In this document: positions 55,901-64,000 of the stretch, one piece after another | Layout: each line of letters starts with the position of its first letter | Position numbering within the stretch: position 1 is the stretch's first letter | DNA from: Nocardia asteroides | Lineage (GTDB): Bacteria; Actinomycetota; Actinomycetes; Mycobacteriales; Mycobacteriaceae | Length of the DNA stretch: 64,000 nt | Direction: 5' to 3' | Assembly: GCF_900637185.1 (NCBI RefSeq) | Contig: NZ_LR134352.1 | Location: forward strand, 6,066,001-6,130,000 | The notes under the pieces: generated by a model | Databases searched by the model: none | The model's input: only the letters and a program-made list of their open reading frames with translations | Told to the model about the DNA's origin: nothing | Made by a program: the position numbers and the translations under genes

Positions 55901-58900
55901 ACGGTCGGCCGGGCGAAGGTGAGACCCTGTGCCACCCGGGCGAATTCGTCGAGCATCGGTTCCATCAGCGCCGAGTGGAAGGCGTGGGAGACCCGCAGCG
56001 CGCGGGTGCGCCAGCCGCGTTCGGCACTCATGGCGACCACGGCGTCCACCGCGTCCTCGGTGCCGGACAGCACCACCGAGCCGGGGCCGTTGACCGCCGC
56101 GATCGAGACCTCACCGGACAGCAGCGGCAGCACATCGGCTTCCGCCGCGCCCACGGCGACCATGGCCCCACCGGACGGCAGCGCCTGCATCAGCGCGCCG
56201 CGCGCCGCCACCAGCGCGCAGGCGTCGGTCAGCGTCAGCACGCCCGCGACGTGCGCGGCCGCGATCTCACCGATCGAGTGTCCGGCCACCACATCGGGTT
56301 TCACACCCCAGGATTCGAGCAGCCGGAACAGGGCCACCTCGTAGGCGAACAGCCCGGCCTGGGTGAACACCGTATGGTCCACCAGGTCCTCGGTGACGAG
56401 TGCTTCGCTCAGCGAAACCGGCTGGTCCAGCAGCGAATCCAGCTGGGCGACGATCCCGGCGAAGTGCTCGGCGAACACCGGATACGCGCAGAGTTCGGCG
56501 GCCATCCCGGCCCACTGGGCACCCTGGCCGGAGAACACGACACCGGTCGATCCCGGCAGCGCGCGGCCGGTCACCACACCCGATCCGCGATCGGCCGCTC
56601 GCCGGTGGCCGGGCACCACGGCGGACACCGATCCCTCGGCCACCGCCTGGGTTCCGGCCAGCAGGCCGGCCAGGTCTTCGGCGAGGACGACAGCGCGCTG
56701 TTCGAAGACTCCACGCGTCGCGGCCAGCGCGAACCCGGTATCGAGGAGATCCGAATCATGCTCGGCGACATGAGAGCCCAGACGCGCGGCCTGGCCCGCG
56801 AGCGCCGCTTCACCGCGCGCCGAGAGCACCCACGGCACCACCCCACCGGCGGGCGCGATTTTCGTCGCCGGTTCCGCGACCACGGCCGGGGCCTGTTCCA
56901 CGATGACGTGGGCGTTGGTCCCGCTGATGCCGAAGGACGACACACCGGCCCGCCGTGGCCGCTCCCCTTCCGGCCAGCCGACCGCCTCGGTCAGCAGCCG
57001 GACATTGCCCTCGGTCCAATCCACCTTTGTGGAGGGCTGATCCACGTGCAGCGTGCGGGGCAGCACCCCGTGCCGCAGGGCCATCACCATCTTGATCACG
57101 CCGCCCACACCGGCGGCGGCCTGCGCGTGCCCGATATTGGACTTCAGCGATCCCAGCCACAGCGGACGCTCGGGATCACGATCTTGGCCGTAGGTCGCCA
57201 GCAGCGCCTGCGCCTCGATCGGATCACCCAGCGTCGTGCCCGTGCCGTGCGCTTCGACCACGTCGACCTCGGTGGCGGCGATACCGGCATTGGCCAGGGC
57301 CTGCCGGATCACCCGCCGCTGCGACGGGCCGTTCGGCGCGGTGAACCCGTTGGACGCGCCGTCCTGGTTCACCGCCGACCCCGCCAGCACCGCCAGCACC
57401 TGGTGACCGTGGCGGCGGGCATCCGAGAGCCGTTCCAGCACCAGCACACCGGCGCCTTCGGACCAGCCGACACCGTCGGCGGAATCGGCGAACGAGCGGC
57501 ACCGCCCGTCCGGTGACAGACCGCGCTGCCGCGAGAACTCGACGAAGGTCTCCGGGGTCGCCATGACCGCGACACCACCGGCCAGCGCCAGATCGCACTC
57601 CCCCGACCGCAGCGACTGCGCGGCCAGATGCATCGCGACCAGCGACGACGAGCACGCCGTATCCACCGACACCGCAGGACCTTCCAGCCCCAGGGTGTAC
57701 GCGATGCGACCGGAGACCAGGCTGCCGGTGGCGTTACCACCGTTGCCCTGGGCGTAGTCGTGGTACATCACGCCGGTGAACACACCGGTCGCGCTGCCGC
57801 GCAGCACCGCCGGGTCCACACCGGCGCGTTCCAGTGCCTCCCAGGTGGTTTCGAGCAACTGCCGCTGCTGCGGGTCCATCATGGTGGCCTCGTTCGGGCT
57901 GATCCCGAAGAAGTCGGCGTCGAATTCGGCGGCGGTGTGCAGGAAGCCGCCCTCGCGGGTGTAGGACTTGCCCGCCCGGCCGGGTTCCGGATCGTAGAGG
58001 CCGTCGACATCCCAGCCACGATCGGTGGGCAGTTCCGTGATGGCGTCCCGGCCGTCGCTGACCAGGTCCCACAGGTCCTCGGGCGAGGTGACGCCGCCGG
58101 GGTAACGGCAGGCCATGCCGACGACGGCGATCGGGTCGTCGTCGACGACCTTGGCGGCCGTGACGGCGACGGTGCGGCCGACGCCGGTGAGTTCCTCGGC
58201 GAGGTACTCGGCCAGCGCCTGCGGGGTCGGGTAGTCGAACACCAGGGTGGCGGGCAGCGGGAGACCCGTGACCGCCTTGAGGGCGTTGCGGAACTCGATC
58301 GCGGTGATCGAGTCGAAGCCCAGTTCGCCGAACGCCCGGTCGGCCTCGACCGCGCCGGCGTTCTGATGGCCGAGCACCGTGGCGACCTGGCCGCGCACGA
58401 TCTCGGTGAGCACGCCGAGCCGTTCCCCGTCCGGGGTGTCGGCCAGCCGGGCCCGCAGGGCGGTCGCGGCGCCGGAGCCGGCCTTGCGGCGCTGCGGGAT
58501 CAGGCCGGTGAACAGGGCGGGCAGCGCGAACCCGGCGCCGCGCAGGGCGTCGAGGTCGAGGCTTGCGAGCACCGGGTTCGCCGCGTCGAGCGCGGTGGCG
58601 GTGTCGAACAGGGCCAGGCCCTGCTCCGCCGACAGTGTGCGCAGGCCCGCTCGCGCGAGGCGCTGCCGTTCGACCTCGCCCAGGTCACCGGCCATGCCGC
58701 CGTCCCAGGCGCCCCAGGCCAGCGAGGTGGCCGGACGGCCGGTGGCCCTGCGGTGCAGCGCGAGCGCGTCCAGGCAGGCGTTGGCGGCGGCGTAGTTGCC
58801 CTGCCCCGGATTGCCGAAGACGCCGGCGACCGAGCTGAACAGCACGAAGGCCGTCAGGGACCGGTCGGCGGTGAGTTCGTGCAGGTGCAGGGCGGCGTCG

Positions 58901-61900
58901 ACCTTGGGGCCGAGCACGGTGTCGAGCCGGTCGGCGGTGAGGGAACCGACGGCGCCGTCGTCGAGCACGCCCGCGAGGTGGAACACCCCGGTCAGGGGAT
59001 GTTCGGGCGCGATGCCGGACAGCACCAGGGCCAGCGCGTCGCGGTCGGCGACATCGCAGGCGGCGAAGGTCACCTCGGCGCCCGCCGCCGCGAGTTCCTC
59101 GCGCAGCGTGGTGGCGCCGGGCGCGTCGGCGCCGCGCCTGCTCACCAGGAGCAGGTGGCGAACGCCCCGGGTGGCGACCAGGTGCCGGGCGAACAGGGCA
59201 CCGAGCGCACCGCTGGCACCGGTGATCAGCACCGTGTCGTCGGCACCGAACTCCCGGCCGCCGAGGTCGGTGGCCTGCGTGGTGACGCGGGTCAGGCGGG
59301 CGCTGTGGACCTGTCCGGCCCGCACGGCGACGCGCGGTTCGGCGGCGGCCAGGATTCCGCCGACGAGCTCGACGGGCAGGGTGTCGCGCTCGGTGTCGTC
59401 GTCGAGCAGCACGATGCGGCCCGGATGCTCCGACTGCGCGGAATGCACGAGACCGGACACGGCGGCACCGGCCAGGTCCGGGCTGTCCTCCCCGGCGACC
59501 GAGACCGCGCCGCGCGTGCGCACGACGAGGGTCGAATCGGCGAATCGTGGTTCGCCGGTCCAGGTTTGGAGCACCGTGAGGACGTGGTGGGTCGCGGCGT
59601 GCACGGCGGCGGCATCGGTACCGGCCGGGCAGTCCAGGATCACCGCGTCGGGAAGCTGCGCGCCGAGCTCGGCCCATGTCGCCGTGGTCACCGGCGTCTC
59701 GGCGAGCACGGTCGGCACCCACTCGACCTGGTACAGGACGTTCGCGCTGCCCGTGCTGAGCAGCGCGGGGTCGATCGGCCTGGTGGCCAGGTTCCGCACG
59801 GTCGCCACCGGTGCGCCAGCGGCGTCGGCCAGCGCGAGGGTGACGCCGTGGTCGCCGGTCCGCGTGAGCCGGACCCGCAGGGCGTCGGCGCCGTGCGCGT
59901 GGAGGGTGACGCCGGACCATTCGAAGGGCAGCACGAGACCGGTCGGGTCGTCGGCACCGGCGATGCGGACGGCGTGCAGGGCCGCGTCGAGCAGGGCCGG
60001 ATGCAGGCCGAACCGGTCGGCGTCGGCGCGGGCCCGATCGGGCAGGGCCAGTTCGGCATAGACGTCGTCGCCGCCGCGCCAGACCGCGGTGAGCGCCCGG
60101 AACACCGGGCCGTAGTGGTACCCCAGGGCGTCGAGGTCGTCGTAGGCGCCGTCGAGGTCGACGGCCGTCGCGTCGGCGGGTGGCCACTGCCGCAGCTCCA
60201 CCGGCGCGACCGCCGCGCCACCCAGCGCGCCGTCGGCGTTCAGGGTCCACGGCCGCGCGGCGTCGCCGTCGGCGCGGGAGAAGATCCGCACCGGGCGACG
60301 GCCCTGGTCGTCCGCGTCGCCCACGACGACGCGGATCGCGACGCCCGTCGCGGCGGGCAGCGGCAGCGGGGCCCGCAGGATCAGCTCCTCTAGCGTGTCG
60401 AGACCGACTTCCTGCCCGGCCCGCAACGCGAGTTCGACGAAGCCGGTGCCGGGGAACAGCACCGTGTCCAGCACCGCGTGATCGGCGAGCCACGGCTGCG
60501 CCGGAACCGACAGGCGCCCGCTCAGCGCGACACCGTCGGAGTCCGGTTGCGCGACCACCACCGAGACCAGTGGATGCTCGCTGGCGACGAATCCCAGTGC
60601 GCGGGCGTTGTTTCCGGCGGCAGTGTCGATCAGCCAGTAGCGCTGCCGCTGGAAGGCGTAGGTGGGCAGGTCGACGCGCCGGGCACCGGAGAACAGGCGA
60701 GACCAGTCCACCTCGCCGCCGGTGACGTACAGCCCGGCCACCCCGGCCAGCACGGCGGCCGGATCGGCGTGCTCGCGGCGCGCGAGGGCGACGGCGTTAC
60801 CCGCGCCGTCGAGAATCTGGTCGAGCATCGGGAACAGCGCGGCATCCGGACCGATCTCGGCGAACCGGGCGACACCCTGCTCGGCCATGGTCGCGACCGC
60901 GTCGGCGAAGCGCACGGTCTCGCGCACCTGTCCGACCCAGTAGGCCGGGTCGCTCATCTCGTCGGTGACACGGCGGCCGGTCACCGTGGACACCAGCGGA
61001 ATACTCGGCGCGTTGAGCGTCAAACCCGCCACCACCGTGGTGAATTCGGCCAGCATCGGCTCCATCAGCGCCGAGTGGAAGGCGTGCGAGACCCGCAGCC
61101 GGTGGGTGCGCCAGCCGCGCTCGGCGGCGCTGTCCGCGACCGCGGCCACCGCGTCTTCCGTACCGGAGAGCACCACCGACGCCGGTCCGTTGATCGCGGC
61201 GATCGACACCGTGCCCGACAGCAGCGGCAGCACCTCGGCTTCCGGCGCGCCCACCGCCACCATGGCTCCGCCCGCCGGCAACGCCTGCATCAGCCTGCCG
61301 CGTGCCGCCACCAGCGCACACGCGTCGGACAGCGACAGCACCCCGGCCACATACGCGGCGGTGATCTCACCGATCGAATGCCCGGCCACCACAGCGGGTT
61401 TCACACCCCAGGACTCGAGCAGCCGGAACAGCGCCACCTCGAACGCGAACAGCCCGGCCTGCGCGAACGCGGTGCGATCGATCAGGTCCGCGTCGGCCAG
61501 CGCCTCGCGCAGCGACTCCGGCTGTCCCAGCAGCGAATCCAGCTCGTCGACGATCCCGTCGAACTGCGCGGCGAACACCGGGTACCCGCGCAGCTCGTCG
61601 GCCATCCCGGCCCACTGCGCGCCCTGGCCGGAGAACACGAATCCGGTGGACCCGGTCACGACCCGGCCGGTCACCACGCCGTACAGCTCGTCGGCATCAA
61701 CCACCCCCGACGACCCGTCACGGCGCGTGCCGAGCATGTCGGGCTCCGCTTCGACACCGGCCACCGCACGGACACCGGCCAACAGCCCGTCGCGGCCCGA
61801 GCCGAGGACTACGGCGCGGTGGTCGAAACCGACGCGGGAAGTGACGAGGGAGTAGCCGACATCGGCCGGGTCGGCCTCGTGCGCACTCACGTGCGCGGCC

Positions 61901-64000
61901 AGGCGATCCGCCTGATCTGCCAGCGCCGCGGCGGTGCGCGCCGACACCACCCACGGCAGCACCCCTTCGACCGGTACGACCACCCCGGTGGACGCCGCGC
62001 CCGCGCGCGATCCGACGACATCGCCGGACTGCTCGTCGGCGGCCTCCGATGCGCCGACCACGGCCGGCACCTCGACCGGGCCGCCCGGCGCGAGGAGCGC
62101 GGACACCTCGACCGGCGCCGCCTCCACGATGACGTGGGCGTTGGTGCCGCTGATCCCGAAGGACGACACGCCCGCACGACGCGGGCGGTCCACCTCCGGC
62201 CAGTCGACGGCTTCGGTCAGCAGCCGAACCTCGCCCGCGCTCCAATCCACCTTGGTGGAGGGCTGATCCACGTGCAGCGTCGGCGGCAGTACGCCGTGCC
62301 GCAGGGCCATGACCATCTTGATCACGCCACCGACACCGGCGGCGGCTTGGGCGTGCCCGATATTGGACTTCAGCGATCCCAGCCACAGCGGGCGTTCGGG
62401 GTCGCGATCCTGGCCGTAGGTGGCCAGCAGCGCCTGGGCTTCGATCGGATCGCCCAATGTCGTTCCGGTGCCGTGCGCTTCGACGGCGTCGACGTCGGTC
62501 GCGGCGACACCCGCGTTGGCCAGGGCCTGGCGGATCACCCGCCGCTGGGACGGGCCGTTCGGCGCGGTCAGACCGTTGGACGCGCCGTCCTGGTTCACCG
62601 CCGACCCCGCCAGCACCGCCAGCACCTGGTGACCGTGGCGCCGCGCGTCCGAAAGCCGCTCCAGGACGAGCACACCGGCACCTTCGGCCCAGGCGACACC
62701 GTCGGCCGCGTCGGCGAACGACTTGCACCGGCCGTCCGGCGACAGACCACGCTGGCGGCTGAACTCCACCAGCGTCTCCGGTGTCGACATCACCGCGACA
62801 CCACCGGCCAGCGCCAGATCACACTCCCCCGACCGCAGCGACTGCGCGGCCAGATGCATGGCGACCAGCGACGACGAACACGCCGTATCCACCGACACCG
62901 CGGGACCTTCCAGCCCCAAGGTGTACGCGATGCGACCGGAGACCAGGCTGCCGGTGACATTGCCACCGTTGCCCTGGGCGTAGTCGTGGTACATCACGCC
63001 GGTGAACACACCGGTCGAACTGCCGCGCAGGACAGCCGGATCCACGCCCACCCGCTCGAGCGCCTCCCACGAGACCTCCAGCAGCAGTCGCTGCTGCGGG
63101 TCCATCGAGGTGGCCTCGTTGGGGCTGATGCCGAAGAAGTCGGCGTCGAACTCCGCCGCGTCGTAGAGGTATCCGCCGCGCCGGGTGTAGGACTTGCCCG
63201 GCTTGCCGGGCTCCGGGTCGTAGAGGTCGTCGATGTCCCAGCCGCGGTCGGCGGGCAGGTCGCCGCTGGCGTCGGTGCCCGCGGTGACCAGCTCCCACAG
63301 GTCCTCCGGCGAGGCGACACCGCCCGGGTAGCGGCAGCTCATGGCCACGACCGCGATCGGGTCGTCGCCGGCCAGGCGGCTGGCGGTGACGGCGACCTCG
63401 TGGCTGATGCCGCTGAGTTCGGCGGCCAGGTACTCGGCCAGAGCCTGCGGGGTCGGGTAGTCGAAGACCAGGGTGGCGGGCAGCGGCAGTCCGGTGACGG
63501 TCTTGAGCCCGTTGCGGAATTCGATGGCGGTGAGCGAGTCGAAGCCCAGCTCGCTGAACGCCCGGTCGGCGGCGATCGCGGTCAGGTCCTGGTGGCCCAG
63601 GGTAGCGGCGACCTGGCCGCGCACGATCTCGGCGAGCACGCCGAGCCGGTCGTCCTCGGGGACGCCGGCCAGCCGGGTGCGCAGGGCCGTGGCCGCCCCC
63701 GAGGCGGCCTTGCGGCGCTGCGGGATGAGCCCGGCGAACAGCGCGGGGGTGGCGAACCCGGCACCGCGCAGGATGTCCAGGTCGAGCCGGGCGGCGACGG
63801 GCGCCGGGGTGTCGAGGCCGGTGACGGCGTCGAACAGGGCCAGGCCCTGCTCCGCCGACATCGGCAGCAGGCCGGCGCGGGAGAGCCGCTGCCGCTCGAC
63901 CTCGCCCAGTTCGCCCGCCATGCCACCGTCCCAGCGGCCCCAGGCCACCGACACACCGGCCAGCCCGGCGGCGCGACGCCGGGTGGCGAGCGCGTCCAGG
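52252..64000 (-). CDS. Modular type I polyketide synthase, C-terminal part (5' end beyond window)
   Basis: One frame stays open from the right edge to the stop at 52252 (>3,900 residues). Reading order: end of a KR and ACP1 (Ser 63535); module A with KS (Cys 62878), AT (Ser 61375), DH (His 60478), KR (Tyr 58792), ACP (Ser 58309); module B with KS (Cys 57652), AT (Ser 56275), DH (His 55375), KR (Tyr 53713), ACP (Ser 53218); then a thioesterase (Ser 52681). Active-site motifs DTACSSS, GHSIGE, GYHYGP, FDSL/FDSI and GYSSGG are intact. Both AT domains carry HAFH, indicating malonyl-CoA. The TE makes this the last protein of its assembly line. The product is unknown. Confidence 0.96.
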   Translation of the reverse strand, partial: LDALATRRRAAGLAGVSVAWGRWDGGMAGELGEVERQRLSRAGLLPMSAEQGLALFDAVTGLDTPAPVAARLDLDILRGAGFATPALFAGLIPQRRKAASGAATALRTRLAGVPEDDRLGVLAEIVRGQVAATLGHQDLTAIAADRAFSELGFDSLTAIEFRNGLKTVTGLPLPATLVFDYPTPQALAEYLAAELSGISHEVAVTASRLAGDDPIAVVAMSCRYPGGVASPEDLWELVTAGTDASGDLPADRGWDIDDLYDPEPGKPGKSYTRRGGYLYDAAEFDADFFGISPNEATSMDPQQRLLLEVSWEALERVGVDPAVLRGSSTGVFTGVMYHDYAQGNGGNVTGSLVSGRIAYTLGLEGPAVSVDTACSSSLVAMHLAAQSLRSGECDLALAGGVAVMSTPETLVEFSRQRGLSPDGRCKSFADAADGVAWAEGAGVLVLERLSDARRHGHQVLAVLAGSAVNQDGASNGLTAPNGPSQRRVIRQALANAGVAATDVDAVEAHGTGTTLGDPIEAQALLATYGQDRDPERPLWLGSLKSNIGHAQAAAGVGGVIKMVMALRHGVLPPTLHVDQPSTKVDWSAGEVRLLTEAVDWPEVDRPRRAGVSSFGISGTNAHVIVEAAPVEVSALLAPGGPVEVPAVVGASEAADEQSGDVVGSRAGAASTGVVVPVEGVLPWVVSARTAAALADQADRLAAHVSAHEADPADVGYSLVTSRVGFDHRAVVLGSGRDGLLAGVRAVAGVEAEPDMLGTRRDGSSGVVDADELYGVVTGRVVTGSTGFVFSGQGAQWAGMADELRGYPVFAAQFDGIVDELDSLLGQPESLREALADADLIDRTAFAQAGLFAFEVALFRLLESWGVKPAVVAGHSIGEITAAYVAGVLSLSDACALVAARGRLMQALPAGGAMVAVGAPEAEVLPLLSGTVSIAAINGPASVVLSGTEDAVAAVADSAAERGWRTHRLRVSHAFHSALMEPMLAEFTTVVAGLTLNAPSIPLVSTVTGRRVTDEMSDPAYWVGQVRETVRFADAVATMAEQGVARFAEIGPDAALFPMLDQILDGAGNAVALARREHADPAAVLAGVAGLYVTGGEVDWSRLFSGARRVDLPTYAFQRQRYWLIDTAAGNNARALGFVASEHPLVSVVVAQPDSDGVALSGRLSVPAQPWLADHAVLDTVLFPGTGFVELALRAGQEVGLDTLEELILRAPLPLPAATGVAIRVVVGDADDQGRRPVRIFSRADGDAARPWTLNADGALGGAAVAPVELRQWPPADATAVDLDGAYDDLDALGYHYGPVFRALTAVWRGGDDVYAELALPDRARADADRFGLHPALLDAALHAVRIAGADDPTGLVLPFEWSGVTLHAHGADALRVRLTRTGDHGVTLALADAAGAPVATVRNLATRPIDPALLSTGSANVLYQVEWVPTVLAETPVTTATWAELGAQLPDAVILDCPAGTDAAAVHAATHHVLTVLQTWTGEPRFADSTLVVRTRGAVSVAGEDSPDLAGAAVSGLVHSAQSEHPGRIVLLDDDTERDTLPVELVGGILAAAEPRVAVRAGQVHSARLTRVTTQATDLGGREFGADDTVLITGASGALGALFARHLVATRGVRHLLLVSRRGADAPGATTLREELAAAGAEVTFAACDVADRDALALVLSGIAPEHPLTGVFHLAGVLDDGAVGSLTADRLDTVLGPKVDAALHLHELTADRSLTAFVLFSSVAGVFGNPGQGNYAAANACLDALALHRRATGRPATSLAWGAWDGGMAGDLGEVERQRLARAGLRTLSAEQGLALFDTATALDAANPVLASLDLDALRGAGFALPALFTGLIPQRRKAGSGAATALRARLADTPDGERLGVLTEIVRGQVATVLGHQNAGAVEADRAFGELGFDSITAIEFRNALKAVTGLPLPATLVFDYPTPQALAEYLAEELTGVGRTVAVTAAKVVDDDPIAVVGMACRYPGGVTSPEDLWDLVSDGRDAITELPTDRGWDVDGLYDPEPGRAGKSYTREGGFLHTAAEFDADFFGISPNEATMMDPQQRQLLETTWEALERAGVDPAVLRGSATGVFTGVMYHDYAQGNGGNATGSLVSGRIAYTLGLEGPAVSVDTACSSSLVAMHLAAQSLRSGECDLALAGGVAVMATPETFVEFSRQRGLSPDGRCRSFADSADGVGWSEGAGVLVLERLSDARRHGHQVLAVLAGSAVNQDGASNGFTAPNGPSQRRVIRQALANAGIAATEVDVVEAHGTGTTLGDPIEAQALLATYGQDRDPERPLWLGSLKSNIGHAQAAAGVGGVIKMVMALRHGVLPRTLHVDQPSTKVDWTEGNVRLLTEAVGWPEGERPRRAGVSSFGISGTNAHVIVEQAPAVVAEPATKIAPAGGVVPWVLSARGEAALAGQAARLGSHVAEHDSDLLDTGFALAATRGVFEQRAVVLAEDLAGLLAGTQAVAEGSVSAVVPGHRRAADRGSGVVTGRALPGSTGVVFSGQGAQWAGMAAELCAYPVFAEHFAGIVAQLDSLLDQPVSLSEALVTEDLVDHTVFTQAGLFAYEVALFRLLESWGVKPDVVAGHSIGEIAAAHVAGVLTLTDACALVAARGALMQALPSGGAMVAVGAAEADVLPLLSGEVSIAAVNGPGSVVLSGTEDAVDAVVAMSAERGWRTRALRVSHAFHSALMEPMLDEFARVAQGLTFARPTVALVSTVTGTRVDHEMTDPAYWVRQVRDTVRFADAVTTMAELGVTRFAEVGPDAVLTPMVAQTLDTATAVALARRGSADPATLLTGLAKLYVAGTAVDWTRLYVGTGAARIALPTYDFQHRRYWAVSPSHTGEAHALGLGASSHPLLGAVLTQPDSGGLRLTGRLSTTTHPWLADHDVLGVVLLPGTGFVELATYAGDQVGCPEVEELTLLAPLVLHGHGGVQLQVIVGDDEDGRRRIDIYSRADGDDPSSPWAHHAEGVLSQGGGEQVDWAEFADWPPAGATPVALDGAYDQLADNGYHYGPAFHGLETLWRRGEDLYADVVLPEHTGADGYGMHPALLDATMHALSFGLPAGIDENAERPTLVPFAWSSVRLHADGARRVRARLTWVNPGTVALTMSDTAGTPLLSVRSLALRPVSRELLAGSLGGARDGHYQLTWRPGPHPQSTETAWADWDSADQVPLLVFRPSTEGADQPDRIRTALHGTLAVLRQFLTEQRYATSTLVIVTADPAAAAVWGLVRAAQAENPGRIVLVDADPDTTTAQVVAAAATGEAELAVDATGIRVPRLARATAAPTARTVWDPEHTVLITGGAGGIGRLLARHLVTEHGVRHLLLASRRGPEGSADLVAELADLGAHVRAAACDVTDRAALAELLAGIPAEHPLGAVVHAAGVAYNGLVDTMAPEQIDVSLAAKADAAWHLHELTRDADLSAFVLISSVAGSILPAGQGGYAAANVFLDALATQRHAEGLAATSLAYGLWDIDTGMSQWLGEADRQRLRRQGLPPLSADKALALFDAATATDDPVHVLTELDLAALRGRDTVPPVLVDLAKRTGRRQSAAAPDAGAVRRQLAQLSEPEQEQWLRTHILETAARLLGHDSAAALDPERDFLESGFDSLAAMELRTTLNASTGLTLPTAAIFDQKTPAGLARYLRAELSATTGSARADDSLYGMFRDAVQGGQARTGFALLRVAAELREQFASAADLEDLPVPTRLAAGADRPRIICINPPLATGGAHQYARITAQLRADRDVVVLPPIGFAAGEALPATPEAALETLACCVLEAAQDEPFVLVGYSSGGLLAYLVTEYLEAACGPVPEGVAMIDTYRVHDDGEWLLREMAEHMVSREAEFGRFDRARLSAMGWYVQLMQRMIPGTVATPALLLQCAQSFLADPADREDWQAVAWDPAHTVVPVEADHFSILEGGSADAAAAIENWLDS
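53600..54160 (-). other. PKS module B ketoreductase domain, atypical motif
   Basis: The NADPH loop [14 protein letters not shown] and the catalytic Lys, Ser, Tyr (53713-53715) and Asn are kept. The LDD position reads AYN, and no A-type Trp is seen before the Tyr, so stereochemistry cannot be assigned from the usual rules. Confidence 0.82.
54650..55500 (-). other. PKS module B dehydratase domain
   Basis: The canonical [17 protein letters not shown] and [11 protein letters not shown] motifs are all present, so the domain should be active. Confidence 0.85.
55560..56560 (-). other. PKS module B acyltransferase domain, malonyl type
   Basis: GHSIGE (Ser codon 56275-56277) and [13 protein letters not shown] (HAFH at 55975-55986) mark a malonyl-specific AT. 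Its KS-AT linker is 126 bases (42 residues) shorter than in module A. Confidence 0.88.
56890..58146 (-). other. PKS module B ketosynthase domain
   Basis: It runs from [16 protein letters not shown] to [10 protein letters not shown] with the Cys-His-His triad intact. It is near-identical to the module A KS. Confidence 0.93.
58700..59250 (-). other. PKS module A ketoreductase domain, B-type
   Basis: It has the NADPH loop ITGASGALG, an LDD motif (58957-58965) and the catalytic Ser/Tyr/Asn in [20 protein letters not shown]. The LDD motif predicts a B-type KR, compatible with dehydration to an E double bond. Confidence 0.88.
59750..60600 (-). other. PKS module A dehydratase domain
   Basis: The catalytic His lies in [14 protein letters not shown], where the usual Gly of HxxxGxxxxP is Asp; the catalytic Asp is in [11 protein letters not shown] and GYHYGP is present. 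It is probably active despite the substitution. Confidence 0.82.
60780..61660 (-). other. PKS module A acyltransferase domain, malonyl type
   Basis: GQGAQWAGM, the nucleophile GHSIGE (Ser codon 61375-61377) and [14 protein letters not shown] (HAFH at 61075-61086) mark a malonyl-CoA-specific AT by the usual HAFH/YASH rule. Confidence 0.88.
62115..63366 (-). other. PKS module A ketosynthase domain
   Basis: The KS runs from [16 protein letters not shown] to [10 protein letters not shown]. The triad is complete: Cys in [11 protein letters not shown], His in [15 protein letters not shown] and His in [12 protein letters not shown]. It is almost the same, at DNA level, as the module B KS located 5,226 bases away. 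Confidence 0.93.

Noticed and set aside
53668..57516. A 1,282-codon open frame antisense to the PKS
   Set aside because: It is the complement of conserved PKS domains. Its composition is rich in Gly, Arg, His and Gln with no recognisable domain.

Overview
High-GC (~70%) actinobacterial chromosome segment. It most resembles a mycolic-acid-producing member of the Mycobacteriales, probably Nocardia or a close relative. The evidence is a one-piece tmRNA with the tag ADSNQREYALAA, a prfB-mscS-ftsE-ftsX block, a fadE24/fadE23 pair as in mycobacteria, an acyl-ACP desaturase, many GTG starts and apparently leaderless promoters, and small nocardial secreted proteins. This is inference from gene content; no database search was run.

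Layout. 1-5.8 kb: end of an AraC-type regulator, a hotdog thioesterase, two uncharacterised proteins (DUF1266 and a PH-like protein), a serine-hydrolase homologue without its catalytic SxxK, a small secreted protein, a possible broken gene, and an XRE regulator divergent from a small ORF. 5.8-9.1 kb: tmRNA gene ssrA, an orphan branched-chain-amino-acid-type binding lipoprotein, an EamA transporter and smpB. 9.1-14.1 kb (minus strand): desaturase, YdcF-like protein, small membrane protein, RecQ helicase, HisN-type phosphatase. 14.2-19.8 kb: a flavin reductase divergent from its likely regulator, then prfB, an MscS channel, a 49-residue membrane peptide, ftsE and ftsX. 19.8-25.3 kb: MerR regulator divergent from an alpha/beta hydrolase, a GT39-like membrane glycosyltransferase, and fadE24-fadE23 behind twin palindromes. 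25.4-30.8 kb: mycothiol-dependent-type enzyme, DUF5996, AurF-like diiron oxygenase, a toxin-antitoxin-like pair, a secreted protein, an ArsR-like regulator.

30.9-37.4 kb: two tandem acyl-CoA ligase paralogues, then a His-rich membrane protein, a PepSY membrane protein and a secreted glycine-zipper protein. 37.5-41.6 kb: PhoD phosphatase convergent with a galactokinase/secreted GH1 glycosidase pair. 41.9-46.8 kb: a membrane GGDEF diguanylate cyclase, DUF6319, lactate 2-monooxygenase, and a membrane ACT-domain protein. 47.1-51.4 kb: a complete fructose PTS operon (fruR-fruK-fruA-ptsH) without enzyme I, behind a sigma-70-like promoter and a CRP-like site. 51.4-64 kb: a type II thioesterase convergent with the 3' half of a modular type I polyketide synthase. 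The PKS runs off the right edge and shows (KR)-ACP, KS-AT-DH-KR-ACP, KS-AT-DH-KR-ACP-TE. Both AT domains look malonyl-specific and the two modules look recently duplicated.

No CRISPR array, insertion sequence, prophage or free-standing tRNA was seen. The most unusual items are the antitoxin/PIN-like pair at 28.7-29.4 kb, the SxxK-less serine-hydrolase homologue, the apparent separation of smpB-ssrA from ftsEX, and the near-identical PKS modules.
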